DNA of 64,000 nucleotides from Tetradesmus obliquus (GCA_030272155.1 CP126201.1:5008501-5072500); one strand, 5' to 3'. Counted from the stretch's first letter, positions 45,670 to 57,440 are shown. Made by a program: numbers and translations. Notes: generated by a model not told the origin, from the letters alone.

Positions 45670-48600
45670 AGGCTTGGTCTGAGCGACGGCGAGGCGACTT
45701 TCAGGCAGATTGAAGCGGTGAGCTGCAGGGGCAGGACGCTGGTGTTTGCATTGCTGGAAACTGGCGGACACCCAGGGCACTGCCATGCAAAAGCAACTTG
45801 ATCCTGCCATGCTGCAGCCGTGCATGCTTCAACTGCTACAACAAGCAAGCTGTCGCTCTTGTGGTGGCTGCCACTGCTGCCAGCTGCAGCGCCCCCTGCT
45901 TTCACGCTACGCCTGCCTGTTCCTCCTCCTCCGCATCCCCGTGCCCCCCACCACTCACTCACGTACACACTCCCCCCCCCCCCCCCCCCCCCACCCCCCC
46001 ACCCCACCCCTCCACCCCCACCCCGGCCCTCAGGCCATCTCCGCCAAGCTGGGCATGCCGCACCCCAGCCTGGCTGACGTGGCTGCTGCAGCAGGCTGCC
46101 CCATCACGCTGACAGCAACCAGCCTGGCGCGGCGCGCGCCCGTGTACCTCAGCAGCGCCACACACCCAGACATGCCCGTGCGCGACGCGCTGCGAGGTGC
46201 GCAGGCGACACGCCAGCAGCTGGCGCAGCAGCCGGGGTGGTGCCTATGTGATGGCGGGCAGTGTAGCTGCTGCTCGAGTCACCCACTGTCAGCAGCCGTG
46301 ACGTGTTTGGGTAGTTGCTGGTCAGGGGCAGTGCAGAGAAGCATGCACCTGCAACCCATCGATTTGCAGCAAGCATGACAGTGCGCCATTCCTGTCCGCA
46401 GCCATGTTCCACTTGAAAAGCATTCTCACCGCCTGCCGGGCCCTGCCCACAACATCACCTCTGCGCCACACACCGTTCTTGCCCCCAGCCAGCTGTGCCA
46501 TCCCCTTCTTCTTCACGCCGCTGCGCGGCCCCGAGGGCGACCTGCTGGTGGACGGCTGCATCTCCGACTGCGCGCCGCTGGCGGGGCTGAAAGCAGGGGT
46601 GAGCCGCACTGTAGCAGCAGCAGCCAGTAGTGGAGCATTGCCATAGCTCTGTAGATGGCGATACAAGCGCTGGCTGCAAACTGCATGTATACTTTGTGTG
46701 TTTCTTGATTGCGCCGACAGAGTTGTGTGCATGACCAGCAGCTGCAGCCGCAGCGTGTTGGCGGGCACTGAGCCACACCTGATGCGCACCGCCCCACCTG
46801 GCCCCCTGCTGTCCCTGCCAGGGAGCTGCCTGGGAGCCTCAGCGCACGCTGGTGCTGTTCCTGTGTTTGTGCGGCCAGCAGGTGTGTTCATGCTGAGCAG
46901 CTGCAGCCGTGCTTTGCATTCCGTGCGTTGAGCCTCCTCCCCCACCCCACCCGACGCCCACCAGCCCTCCTGCCTGCCTGCTGCTCCTGCTGCCCCCGTG
47001 TGCTGCTGCGCAGGGAGCTGCCTGGGAGCCTCAGCGCACGCTGGTGCTGGCCGTGGCTGACGCGGGCGGGCTGGACAGCCCCGACTTCCAGGGCCTGCTG
47101 GGGGCGCTGCTGTCCACGTGCATGCAGGCGGGGCTGCACCACACGGCAGCAGCGGGCATCGACCTGCTCAACCTGTGGCCGGCGGTGGCTGGCGTGAACC
47201 CGCTGCAGTTCAGGATGGGCGCGGAGCAGGTGGGAGGGGTGGTGCATGTGCAGCGGGACCGGTGATGGCTTGAGGAAGGGAATTGAGCAGCCTGCATCCT
47301 GTGATGAGCTTGCACAGCAGGTGGTGGTGGGGGACGTGCGTATGTTGCGCTGCACAGATGGCTAGGCCTCTGTGTGCGCAACCAATCCTGTGCGCTGCAG
47401 GCAGGCATTGAGTTCTCAGGACACCAGCACAGCGCCCGCTGTTGGCAGGCAAACGCATGGGCGCATGAGCAGCCTCCCCACAGCTGAGTGTAAGCCCTGC
47501 TGCTGCTGCTGCTGCTGCTGTCAGGCCCGTGACGTGATAGCCTCCTCTCAAGCCCTAGCAGAGGAGTTTGCAGTGAACAAGATGAAGCAGTGGGAGGCAG
47601 CGGCAGCCATTGCCAGCGCAGCAGCCATCAGCAGGCCATGGCAGCAGCAGCAGCAGCTGTCCAGCAACAGCAGCGGCCGCAGCAGCAGTAGAGCAGAAGC
47701 CGGGCAGCGCGACCTGGGTGCGCATGCGACCAGCGTGCTGGCTGGCATGGGCAGCAGCAGCAGCGGCGCAGCCATTGCAGCGCGTGTGCTGGACTCTCAC
47801 CACGACATGCTGCTGGCGTCCGGCCTGCACCAGCTCTACCCGCACCCTAGCGAGCAGCACCAGCTGGCACAGGCAGGTCAGACAGCAGCAGGCGGCGACG
47901 ATGCCAGTGATCACGGCGTTGATGTCCCTGTGATGCCTCACCGCATCATCACCATGGAGGGCAGCCACCAGGCGCTGCGCGGCCTGGACAGCTGTGAGGA
48001 CGGTGACGGGACTGCAGCAGCAGCAGCAGCAGCAGATGATGGCACTGGCGCAGATGTTAGCGGCAGCCCTGGCCACAGCAGCAGCAGCAGCAGCGGCAGC
48101 AGCAGCGCGAGGCGTGGTGGTCGTGGCGGCATCAGCAGCCTGGCCAGCCTGGAGGTGTCTGAGGAGGACTGGGATGAGGCCGACCTGCAGGTGAGGGGGG
48201 CGGTGACTTGGTGTGCATGGCCTTTTGTGTTGATGAAAATGCACCGTCGATGGATCTTTCGGGGAAGGCCTTGGGCAGTGGGCTGTCAGCGGGACGCAGG
48301 ACGCTGCTTCAGCCGCTTTCTGTGTCCTTGTGTGGCGGGCTACCAAGCTGGTGTAGGGGATCGTATTGCACTGAGGTGTGCTGTGTTGCTGAAAGTTGCC
48401 GAAAATTGGAGCTTGGCATGATCGTAGCTGCTTGTATGTGCGCTTCATCTGACGTGCTGCTGTGTGCTGCGCTGCCTGGCGCGCAGGGCTTCCGCGGCGT
48501 GGAGGTTGAGGGCGAGGATGATGACGAGGCGCCCGCAGCAGCATGGAGGCAGCGCCAGCAGCAGCAGCAGCAGCAGCAGCAGGCGACCAGCAGGCTGCCG

Positions 48601-49335
48601 CGCACTGACATGGGCTCCAGCCTGCTGGCAGCTGTCGGCTTTGGCGGCCAGGGGGCACCTGCAGCTGGCGCAGCGGGCGGTGCTGCTGCTGCTGCAGCCG
48701 GCCGCATGTTTGACAGCGTGCAGGATAGGTGGCTGGCTCGGCTGGCTGTGAAGCGGCTGCTGAGGGCTGCAGGGCTGCCTGAGGCGGCGGTGGCGGCAGC
48801 TGCCGCTGCAGCAGCGGTGGCAGGGCAGGCTGCTAATGGTGATGGTGTTGGTGCAGGTAGTGATGGCGCAGCTGCTGCGACAGCACCAGGGCATGCACCT
48901 GAGCAGCCTGGCGGCAGCAGCAGCAGGGGTGGCAGGTCATCTGTGCTGGGCAGCCACCTGAGTGATGCTGACTGGAAGCTGGTGCAGGCCATCCTGGAGC
49001 ACCAGGAGCTGCTGCTGCAGCAGCAGGAGCAGCAGCAGCAGCAGCAGCAGGACGCAGCGACTAAAGAAGCAGCTGCAGCGGCTGCAGCGGCTGCATCCTG
49101 TGACAGCGATGAAAGTGATGGTGAGGGCGGCTCGTGTGGTGTGGAGCCGCTGGGGCTGGTGGTGCGGGAGTGTGGCGGCATCAGCCAGCTGTGCATGGCG
49201 ACAGGCTCGCTGGCTGATGAGGGTGAGGGGGGTGAGGGCGCGCCTGTGGCTGCTGCGCTGGCCTCTGCTGACGGGCGCGACTGGGGCTGGCCGCTCAGCC
49301 TGAGCACCTGGGACGAGTCAACCCTGCACGGCTGA
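43237..49335 (+). CDS. Patatin-like phospholipase/acyl hydrolase, at least 8 exons, 5' end unresolved
   Basis: Exons: 43237(?)-45037, 45328-45402, 45672-45717, 46034-46196, 46402-46598, 47014-47229, 47525-48190 and 48487-49335, giving about 1337 residues in agreeing phases. Patatin enzymes hydrolyse acyl chains of membrane or storage lipids with a Ser-Asp dyad. The core starts at LVFGGGGARCFGYAGALHAL (oxyanion loop G-G-G-x-R), followed by GVSGSSGGAVY with the nucleophile Ser (near 44992) and LLVDGCISDCAPL with the catalytic Asp (near 46551). Before the core lie about 540 low-complexity residues rich in Ser and Gln. After it comes a disordered Gln/Ser/Ala-rich tail with acidic patches. The first exon begins after an acceptor-like atatacag. 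Alternatively, an ATG at 43238 opens a transit-peptide-like frame (MHPARQVAPQSCISALGTSL) that would need another intron. TGTAA at 49375-49379, 40 bases after the stop, is a fitting polyadenylation signal. Confidence 0.85.
43587..43620 (+). repeat. CAG/AGC triplet tract coding polySer
   Basis: About eleven AGC units in the sense strand of the patatin-like exon 1 are read as serine. Further runs lie at 43755-43770 and 43876-43895. Confidence 0.9.
45629..45671 (+). repeat. (CTG)14 tract at the acceptor of patatin-like exon 3
   Basis: The CTG array ends in the CAG acceptor immediately before the exon at 45672. Confidence 0.93.
45969..46020 (+). repeat. Poly-C tract upstream of patatin-like exon 4
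   Basis: A run of more than 20 C followed by further C-rich blocks ends about 14 bases before the acceptor at 46033. It is a long pyrimidine tract of a second type, pure C rather than CTG. Confidence 0.9.
46819..46857 (+). repeat. 39-nt perfect copy of the acceptor and start of patatin-like exon 6
   Basis: The 39 bases beginning cagggagctgcctgggagcc are identical to 47011-47049, where they form the CAG acceptor and the first 12 codons of exon 6 (GAAWEPQRTLVL). The upstream copy then diverges and its frame does not continue the patatin fold. Confidence 0.95.
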
Positions 49336-50491
49336 CAGGCAGCATGCCGGGGGAGTGGCACCGCGTGCATGTACTGTAAGGTACAGCCCAGGTGAACGGG
49401 CACACTAGGCTTGCAGCCGATTTGATGCTGCAGAGCATTGCATTCGTTTGACAGCACGTGAGCTGCTGTGGCAGGTGACAGCGCAGCAAGCCACGTGTGC
49501 CATGGGCCAGCACCAGCTGCCAGCAATTTTGTGATTGAGGATGGCGCAGCACTGCATTGAGCCCCTCTCCCTCTGAGAGGAGGCACACGGGATACTTTGC
49601 GTGGGCCCCGCACTGCAAAAAGGGCGGAGCGTCAGTTATGAGTGTGTGCAACATGTGGATTGCTTTCAGAGCCCTGCGTTCAATTTTGTGCTGCACGCTG
49701 ATGTATGGCATACGTTTACTGGTGCAGGTCTGACTACTGCATGTTGCATTGCAAAACAGCCGTTATTGCGGCATATTTCTCAAGCATAGCGCGCATTGCT
49801 GCTGATGCTGGGATGAGACATCACCCATCATGGGTGTGTGTAGACAAGCTGTGTCAGCGATGCATTCAATGCAGCTGCAGCCAGCTGTGCCGGCATACTG
49901 TGTTGCCCTTATTTGGGCTTTGTGGGCCTGTGTGATTCTGGGGTGATGGTGGTGGTGTGCAGGGACATGTTGATCATGACCGCAGGCTCACGCCTGGCGA
50001 GTCAGCGCTGGCTTCAGCATGTGTTCAAAACTTGAGCTGCTGCGGGCGTGCGCAGGATGTGCATTCATTCGCTGCACGAATCTGTACGGAGCCAACAAAT
50101 CAGTGGATTGCACCTCCTGCAGCATGGGTGCGGATGCTTTTGCACTGGCATGCAGCATGGGTGACTCTGCATCTGCAGTTCATTGTGAACTGCTTTGAGT
50201 GACTGGTTTCACGCTGCCTACAGCCAGCTGCACTGCAGCCGTATTTTTCTGTATCAGTGCATTGTGTCACACGTCTATGTGTGCAGTTGTGTGCCACTGT
50301 GCGTCCGTGGAGCGACTCAAATTGGTGACAATCACGTTATGGTCTCAGTCATTCATGAAAACGGACACCAGACCCGCGGTCTTATTGCGATGGTATACGC
50401 ATTGCAGCATGAATTGATAGTAAGCGCATCTGCATCGACTTGATCAGCAACGGGCTCCATCTCAGGGGACGCTGGACCACGTGTTAGCGCC
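49336..50491. other. Intergenic region before the formamidase gene
   Basis: It holds the 3' end of the patatin-like gene and the promoter of the amidase gene. No family-like coding exon was seen in 1.15 kb. Confidence 0.45.
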
Positions 50492-51352
50492 ATGAGGAGA
50501 GCTGTGCTCGCCACCTGCTGGTGCGTTGCTTCATTCAAAGGCAATTCAAACCTATTTGTACTGTAATTGATATAATGCAAGGTCAAATGCCACGCTACGT
50601 GTTTGCCAAACAACACAAGAAACCCTAATCGGTGCTCGTGTCACTCACGGCCATCCTTGCCTTCTTTCTCCGCGTAAACTGTCGCAATTCTGTGTATTTG
50701 GTTTCAGGGTACTTCTGGGCGCAGTTTCAGTGGCCGCCCTCACTGCATCGCCCAATGTATGCAAAACATCTGTGGTCACAGAGAGTGGCAAAAAGTACAA
50801 GCTGGCAGCCAATGCCTCTACCGTGCACTGGGGCTACTTCTTGTGAGTGCAGAGAGCTACTTCCCACAACGATTCTGGACAGCAGCCAGCAGTTCTAGTG
50901 CTGCAGGACTTTGAAATCTTCCCTCCTGACATGCTGCTGCTGCGGGTCACACTAGAGTCACTGACAGTGCTGGCAGCACTGTTGTTGAAAGAAGCGGCAG
51001 GCACTGGACCAACTGCAAGCGCTCACAGCATATTGCTGTCGGTATCATTCAACACCTGCTGCCTTGCTGCTGCTGGTGGTGTTGCTGCGTCTTCACCTCC
51101 CTCCCTCCCCCAGTGAGTCGCTCAAGCCCCGGCTGGTCATCCCCAGCGGCAGCGAGGTCACCGTGGAGATGATCACACACCACGCAGGTGATGCGGCTGC
51201 CACGCACATGCCAGTCAGTAGGGGACGAGCGGCATCACCCTGTAGGCTGCAGCGATGCAAACATGTTGTGAAGATTGTCAGCAGTGAGTGGTGCAACAGT
51301 GGGGGTGTACTCGTGCTGAGCAACCTCCCCTCCTGACGCTGAGCCGTGCTGC

Positions 51353-51383
<31 letters not shown>

Positions 51384-54300
51384 ACTGCTGCTGCTGCTGC
51401 TGCTGCAGGCGACGACCCTGACAAGATGATCAAGGGCGACCCGGGAGTGGAGGACATCTACAAGTGGGGCGCAAGCATGAACATCCCCACGCGCGGCGCA
51501 AGCGGCCAGGGTGAGGGCGGGGATGGCACAGCATGCACGGGCAGGACGCACAGCAAAGCAAGTGGTGTGGGGTTGACGAGCAGGAGCGCTCAGCACATGT
51601 GCTGCATAGCTTACAAGTTGACTGGCTCGAGAGTGGCTGGCACTGAGGTGTGAGCTGCTCGTCATGCCGCGCGGACGCAGCTTATCGTGTACCAGCCCAC
51701 TGGCAATGCATTTGCAAGGCTGCTGGTGCTGCTGCTGCCATCGCCGCAGGTGATGGTGTGCACGTCCTGACAGGCCCCATCTACGTGTGCGACGCTGAGC
51801 CAGGCGACGTGCTGCAGGTGGGCGCTGACCTGCTGCACAGGCCTGCTGCTGTCTTGCCGTCTGATTTTGTGCTGCTGCATGCTCTTCTGCCTGCGCGCTG
51901 CGCTGGTGTCACTGCTCCTGTCATGGCGCACTTGCATGGTGCAAATCAACTGCAGCAGACTGTGGTCCTGTTACATGTACTGCAGATCTGCTGCGTACCC
52001 GGAGGATGTGAACAGGCTGACCCAGTGTGCTGCTTGCCATGTGCCTGCATTGCTGCCTGGTTACAGATCCAGATCCTTGACCTGGTGCCGCGCAAGAACC
52101 CCAGGACTGGCAAGACCTACGGCAGCAATGCAGCAGCGTGGTGGGGCTACCAGTTCAGGACACCCTTCAAGACAGGTGAGCCGAGCCACACCCTGCTGCT
52201 GCTGCTCAGCCAGTGTGGCTGTCAGCTGTTGAAATATCCAAAAAGCAGCATGCACAGTGTTGAACCTCGCATCCATAAAATGTGGCCGAGACGTAGCAGT
52301 GCTGTGCCGCTGTGTGCAGGCAAGGCGCGTGAGGTGACCACCATCTACGAGGTGGTGGAGGATGCTGATGGTGCAGTGTATGCACTGCCGGACTACCAGT
52401 TCACGTACGGCAACACAACTGCCTACAAGGGGCCACTCACAGCCTCCTGCGTGCCCAAGTCGGGCTCCATCCCAGATTCAAACGTGAAGGTGCCCTGGGC
52501 ACAAAACAACAAGTTCGCGCCGAGTGAGTGGCAGGGCCACTGCAGCTGCGTGCAGCACTGCGCCATGCATGCCGCATTGCTGTGAGGCTTCTGCTGTACA
52601 GCATGTGGCACAGGGCAGCATGCATGACAGCAACGCAGCATCGTGGGCAAGTGCTGCCGGCACTCCACAGACGGCATCGTGTCCCCATCGTGCCAGCCAG
52701 GTTTGGGGCGCGGCCAACCTCCTGCGCATGTACACGATGATCCTGCGCATGTACACGATGATCCTGCGCATGTACACGATGATCCTGTCACACAAGTCTC
52801 GCTACTCCTGCCAGCGGAGCTGCGCTGCGTTTCGTAACCGGGGCCCGCTTGCTCCCCAACCGGCAGCAGACCACCACCCAAAAGCATGCATCTGCTGCTG
52901 CTGCCCTGCCTGCGTGTGCACGTGGCTGCTGCAGACTATGACATTCCTTGCGTGAACGGCCGCCAGCAATTCACCGGATATGCGTGAGTGGCACGCCCAG
53001 CTGCGGGACCCTGAGCACGCCGCTGCGCAGCATTGCTTCTTCACTCAGCACCCTTGTACTGCGCACTTTCGAAACACACGCAACTATGGTCATGGTTCTC
53101 TGTCATCACAGTGGTGCCTGGAAACCAAGCGCAGTCATATTGTTGCACTGTCAGATCGCATGAGCCATTGCTCGCATGGCTGCTGCCTTCCTCCTTGCTG
53201 CAACCACCACCTGAAGTGCTGCCTGGCCGACTCAAAAGAGGTCCACTACTCTGACTATCTCTAATATTCACACGCCTCTACCTTTGCACCCCTTCCCTCC
53301 CTGCAGCTACCCAGGCGTGCTCACGCAGCACCCCACAGGCACGGAGGACTACTCCATCCGCGGCAAGTTCGTGGTGCCAGCCAACCTGCACATTGGAAAC
53401 ATCGGACTCGCGCCCAAATTCAAGCCGGCAGAGGCCGTGAACAGCATCCCGCCGCTGCCCACAGGCGGCAACATGGACAACAGGCGCATCGGCAAGGGAG
53501 CCACGCTGTACCTGCCAGTGCAGGTGCGCCACGCAGCAGTAGCCTGCTCGCGTAGAGGCAGCAGCGGAAGGTGCTGCATGCGGGTGCTGCGGTGGCAGCT
53601 GCCGCAAGGGACGACTTGGTGCTGCCGCTGCTGTTGTTAGCAGCATGTGTGTGCAGTGACAGCAGCGACAAGTGTGGCAGACGGGTGCTGCGCTGGCTGC
53701 TGCTGTTGAGGCTGACTGGTGTGTGCTTCCCTGTAATGTGCTGCTGCTGCTGCTGCTGCTGGTCAGGTTGCTGGCGGCCTGCTGTCCATGGGTGACGCAC
53801 ACATCGCGCAGGGTGACAGCGAGTTTGACGGCACCGGCATAGAGACGTCTATCACGGGCCGCTTCAAGGTCACGCTGCACAAGAAGGCCAAGCTGCCCAA
53901 GACACTGCGGGTGAGACGCACGCTGCTGCTTGGCCTATATCAAAGCAGCAGCAGAAGCAGAAGCCTTTAGCGGACACTCAGCAACCTTGATGAGTTGTGC
54001 TCATTGGGAGAACTGGTAGCATGTGTTCTGACAGCAGGCTGCTGCCTGTGCCTGTTGCTGCTGCAGGGCCTCAACTTCCCCCTACTTGAGAACAAGAATG
54101 AGTGGCACATCCACGGCTATGCGTACGGCAACTACCTCACGGAGCTGAACCCACCTGGCCAGGTCTTCGCCAAGGGGGCCTCCCTGGACAAGGCCTTCGA
54201 GGGTGGGCACCTGCTGCGCCAGGGTTGCCAGCCCTAGCAGTGCTTGCACGGCAGGCTTTGCACGTGTGTTTGCATGCAGTGCAAGCACGTTTGCAGCCAG

Positions 54301-54536
54301 CCATTAATGGCTGCTGTGGCAACCACTGTGCCTGCACCAGCTGGCAAGACTGCGCGCAAGGCAGATGGTGCATGCACCAAGGCCACCATTGCAGCATGTC
54401 GCCTGCATGTCACACCCCGCCAGATGGCGCGGAGGCATTTACACAGTACGTACTTGCCGCGCGCTGTGCATGCACCTGCACCTGCAGCTGTGAGTGCCCA
54501 CCTGGCCCTGCTGCTGTTGCTGCTGCTAAATGCTGT

Positions 54537-54568
<32 letters not shown>

Positions 54569-55178
54569 GCGTGCGCAGGTGTGTACCGCAATGCGCGCGA
54601 CTGGCTGATGTCAGCGTGGGACCTCAGCGAGGACCAGGCCATCAGCCTGCTCACCGTGGCCTGTGACTTCAACGTGCACCAGGTGGGAGCAGCAGAGTAG
54701 CTCTGCACTGTCCGTATAAATGTCTGATGTGGCTGTGCTTGTACGTTGTTTTCCTGTGTCACGTGTGCCCAGCACAGTATCGGCTGCGCTATTCTTGCAC
54801 ACCTCTTCCAGCTTCCAGCTTCCAGCTGCATCACGGTGGAGGGCTGTGTGGCTGAACGTGCCCAGGAGTGTTTGTGGCACAGCAGAGCAGGCTAGGTCCA
54901 CATGTGTCACAGCTTGCATATGATGGCACGTGTCCAGCTGGCGTGAGCCGCGCATGCCAACATGCGCAGACCCATGGCGTGCAAGCACATTCACCCAAAT
55001 AAAGATGCACACCGCTGCCTGGCAAAGGGTGCCCCGCTGCTGCTGCTGCTGCTGCTGCTGCCAGGTGGTTGACGGCAACTGGGGCTTGGGCGTGTCCATC
55101 CCCAAGTACGTGTTCAGGGTGGGAGACAAGAAGCGCTACAAGCCGGCTGTGATCTGCGGCAGCAGCACCCCCGTGTAA
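50492..55178 (+). CDS. Acetamidase/formamidase (FmdA/AmdA family) with signal peptide, 13 exons
   Basis: Exons: 50492-50520, 50708-50842, 51114-51187, 51409-51510, 51750-51817, 52067-52175, 52320-52523, 52935-52983, 53307-53523, 53767-53910, 54067-54202, 54579-54682 and 55065-55178. The sum is 1485 nt (494 aa) and every phase fits. The family hydrolyses formamide or short amides to ammonia and the acid, supplying nitrogen. Signatures in order: HWGYFF, HHAGDDPDKMIKGD, GVHVLTGPIYVCDAEPGD (a classic FmdA block), DLVPRKNPRTGKTYGS, YPGVLTQHPTG, GNIGLAPKFKPAEAVNSIPP, GGNMDNRRIGKGATLYLPV, GLLSMGDAHIAQGDSEFDGT and CDFNVHQVVDGNWGLGVSIP. The N terminus assembled from exons 1 and 2 (MRRAVLATCWVLLGAVSVAA) is a signal peptide, so the enzyme is probably secreted or in an endomembrane compartment, unlike the usual cytosolic forms. 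Exon 1 is only 29 nt; it is supported by phase and by the perfect signal-peptide join. Confidence 0.92.
51345..51408 (+). repeat. CTG-rich tract at the acceptor of formamidase exon 4
   Basis: About 20 CTG or CTA units end in the CAG acceptor at 51406-51408. Confidence 0.92.
52725..52790 (+). repeat. 21-bp tandem repeat, 3 copies, in formamidase intron 7
   Basis: The unit cctgcgcatgtacacgatgat occurs three times head to tail in an intron. It has no coding role in the model. Confidence 0.92.
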
Positions 55179-55963
55179 GGCTGCCACGGCTCAACGCTGC
55201 TCAACTTGGAGCACCCAGTGCTGCAGGTGGCAGCACCAGAGCATGTGCAGCACCAGTGAAGTTGCTCGGAGCTGGCATGCCTTTTCATCAAGATGCGTGT
55301 AGACACAGTGCCGTCCACGTGGCATATACAGGAATAAAGCAGCACGGCGTGGCAGCTGGTGACTTCAATGTGAGCAACGCAGCAGAGAGATTCAGTGATT
55401 GCGGGCATGTTCAAGAGGCGGTACACTTGCTGCCGCACGCTTGTTTCATACATCTCATGCCTGTTGGCCGCCACTGGGAGTGCAGACGCCATGTGGTGCG
55501 GATTTTGCTGTGCGCATTTGATTTGACGACAGCCAGGCTGTATTTGCCTGATTTTGGGTGAGTGGTCGACAGCAAGTCAAGGTGTTTTTCCACCTTGTTG
55601 ACATCCTAGCAGTTTTCTGCCGTGGTGCTGCCGCAGCAGTGACTACCATGGTGAATGACAAAGCAGGGATGTGCAGGATCGTGGGGACTGCAGGACATAC
55701 GATGACAGCAGCTGGCGCCTATCTGGTGCCACCTAACGGTTAGGGGCATTGCCACATGAGATCTGTCACAGTTAAAACACCTGAAAGGCATAAATCACGT
55801 TACAAGGATCATCATGCACACGTGCATACACAAGCACCCGAGCAAGCAGCCTGGCAGGCTGCCAGATACTCTTTCCTGTACATGGCCTGCGACATGCTGC
55901 TCAACATTACTAATGCCAGTCCTCTCAGACACCAGCAGCACCGCAGGTTAAGCAGCTTAGAAC

Positions 55964-56056
<93 letters not shown>

Positions 56057-56999
56057 TTACCCATCAAGCCATAGCATCAACGCCATCAACAGCAGCTTAG
56101 AACTTGACAAGATAAGTCTACTACCCCCCCCCCCCCCAATAACAAGCACAGCACACTACGCTGAATGCGTGATTGCAGGGCACGGCTGACAGCTGAAGAG
56201 CCAGCAGCATGCGCTACACCCGACAGTATCCAGCAGTGCTGACAATGGCTGTCATAATGCTGCAGACCCTGCACACAGCCCGTATACCTATGTGAGTAAG
56301 CAGAGCATGCTTGCCCGCCCGCACCACATGTTGCAGGTACCACCTAAGCGTTCAGATCATCCCACAACCGCTGCGCGAGCCTGCAAGGCCGGGCCTGGAC
56401 ACTTCCACACAGGAGCAGCACAGCAGGTTGCTTACTGTCGTGAGCAATCCTGCACCACCGTGCATAACCGTGATGCTACACTGCTACTGCTGCAGAGGCA
56501 AGAAGTTGCAGGCAACCAGCCTGCCAATCACATATGCAGGTCTGCGTTTTTGCGCTGTGCATCTGCGCGTCCCTGATGGCAGTCAAATGCACAGCAGAGG
56601 AGCAACCATCAGCATAGCAGCAACAGGAGCCATAGCCCTCAGCAGCGCGGCAGCATTCACCACCAGCAACAGCTTGGCCTGCGCTTCCATCGGCGACACG
56701 CACTGCCTTCAGCAGCATGCCAATTTGCCGCAAAAATGTTGATTAGAGCACTGAGCAACAAGCAGAACAAACCTGCAAACTGCCCACAATGCTATGTTGC
56801 ACTGTGGGCACGACCCCATACTTGGCATCACACCATCACCATCGGAACAGTCCCAGCTGCTGCTGCCTGTAGTGTGGACAGCCAAGTCACAAACTGCTAG
56901 GTTTTCAGGTAGCTGCCACTTAGCTATCGAGCTCCAGCGCTGCACCCAGCGACACTGGTCGCCGGCATCTCCCCAGTGCCACCAGCTGCGCCTGCCCCC
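55179..56999. other. Convergent intergenic region, formamidase and SGF11-like genes
   Basis: It holds the CAT microsatellite (55965-56055) and a 15-C run near 56125-56139. No gene is recognised. Short frames near 56476-56733 have no motifs. Confidence 0.45.
55965..56055. repeat. (CAT) microsatellite of about 30 units
   Basis: A perfect CAT/TCA array. One frame reads it as polyhistidine, but it lies between genes and has no supporting coding context. Confidence 0.96.
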
Positions 57000-57440
57000 T
57001 CACACGCCTGCGCGGCGCGAGGTGCGCGCGCCGCCTGCTGCCCCCCTGCCCCGTGCCAGGCACTTCTCCAGGTGGTAGGCAAACTTGCCCGCCTGCGCCT
57101 TGCGCCCGCAGTGCATGCAGGTCACGATGTCTGTGGCGGTGCCCGGGTGCACCTGGCCAAACACGTCAGTGGCGCCCTTGACCCCAGGCAGCGGCGCCAG
57201 CGGCTGCGGGCGGGGCTGCTGCTGCTGCGGGCCGTGTGGGGCCAGCAGGCCTGTCCTGTGCTCCCTGTGTGCCTCCACTGCCACATCCTGCAGCAGCTCA
57301 TCCAGCAGGTCTGCATATGCTGCCACTGTGAGGGAGGCAGTGGAGGTGGGGTCCTGCAGCATGCCTGCCAGCCACTGCGCGTGGCTGATTCGTCGCTGCA
57401 GCAGCTCATCCTCGGTCACTGTGGCTGCCTTCTTGCTCAT
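57000..57440 (-). CDS. SGF11/ATXN7L3-like subunit of the SAGA deubiquitinase module
   Basis: A single exon of 146 codons. The C-terminal half has the family signature: DVFGQVHPG followed by the zinc finger CMHCGRKAQAGKFAYHLEKC, with the Cys-x2-Cys...His-x3-Cys pattern, and a basic end (GRGAAGGARTSRR) that in the family contacts the nucleosome acidic patch. The N-terminal part (ELLQRRISHAQWLAGML, YADLLDELLQDVAVEAHREH) gives the helix that binds the Ubp8/USP22 deubiquitinase. The module removes ubiquitin from histone H2B in the nucleus. The start is the ATG at 57440; a Gln-rich frame stays open upstream to about 57503 but only from a TTG. The length suits the family. Confidence 0.85.
   Translation of the reverse strand: MSKKAATVTEDELLQRRISHAQWLAGMLQDPTSTASLTVAAYADLLDELLQDVAVEAHREHRTGLLAPHGPQQQQPRPQPLAPLPGVKGATDVFGQVHPGTATDIVTCMHCGRKAQAGKFAYHLEKCLARGRGAAGGARTSRRAGV

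Noticed and set aside
45820..46077. Proline-rich frame across the poly-C run
   Set aside because: It is the pyrimidine tract of a patatin-like intron, with no start or conserved context.
55756..56100. Polyhistidine protein
   Set aside because: A microsatellite in an intergenic region; no promoter, splice or homology support.
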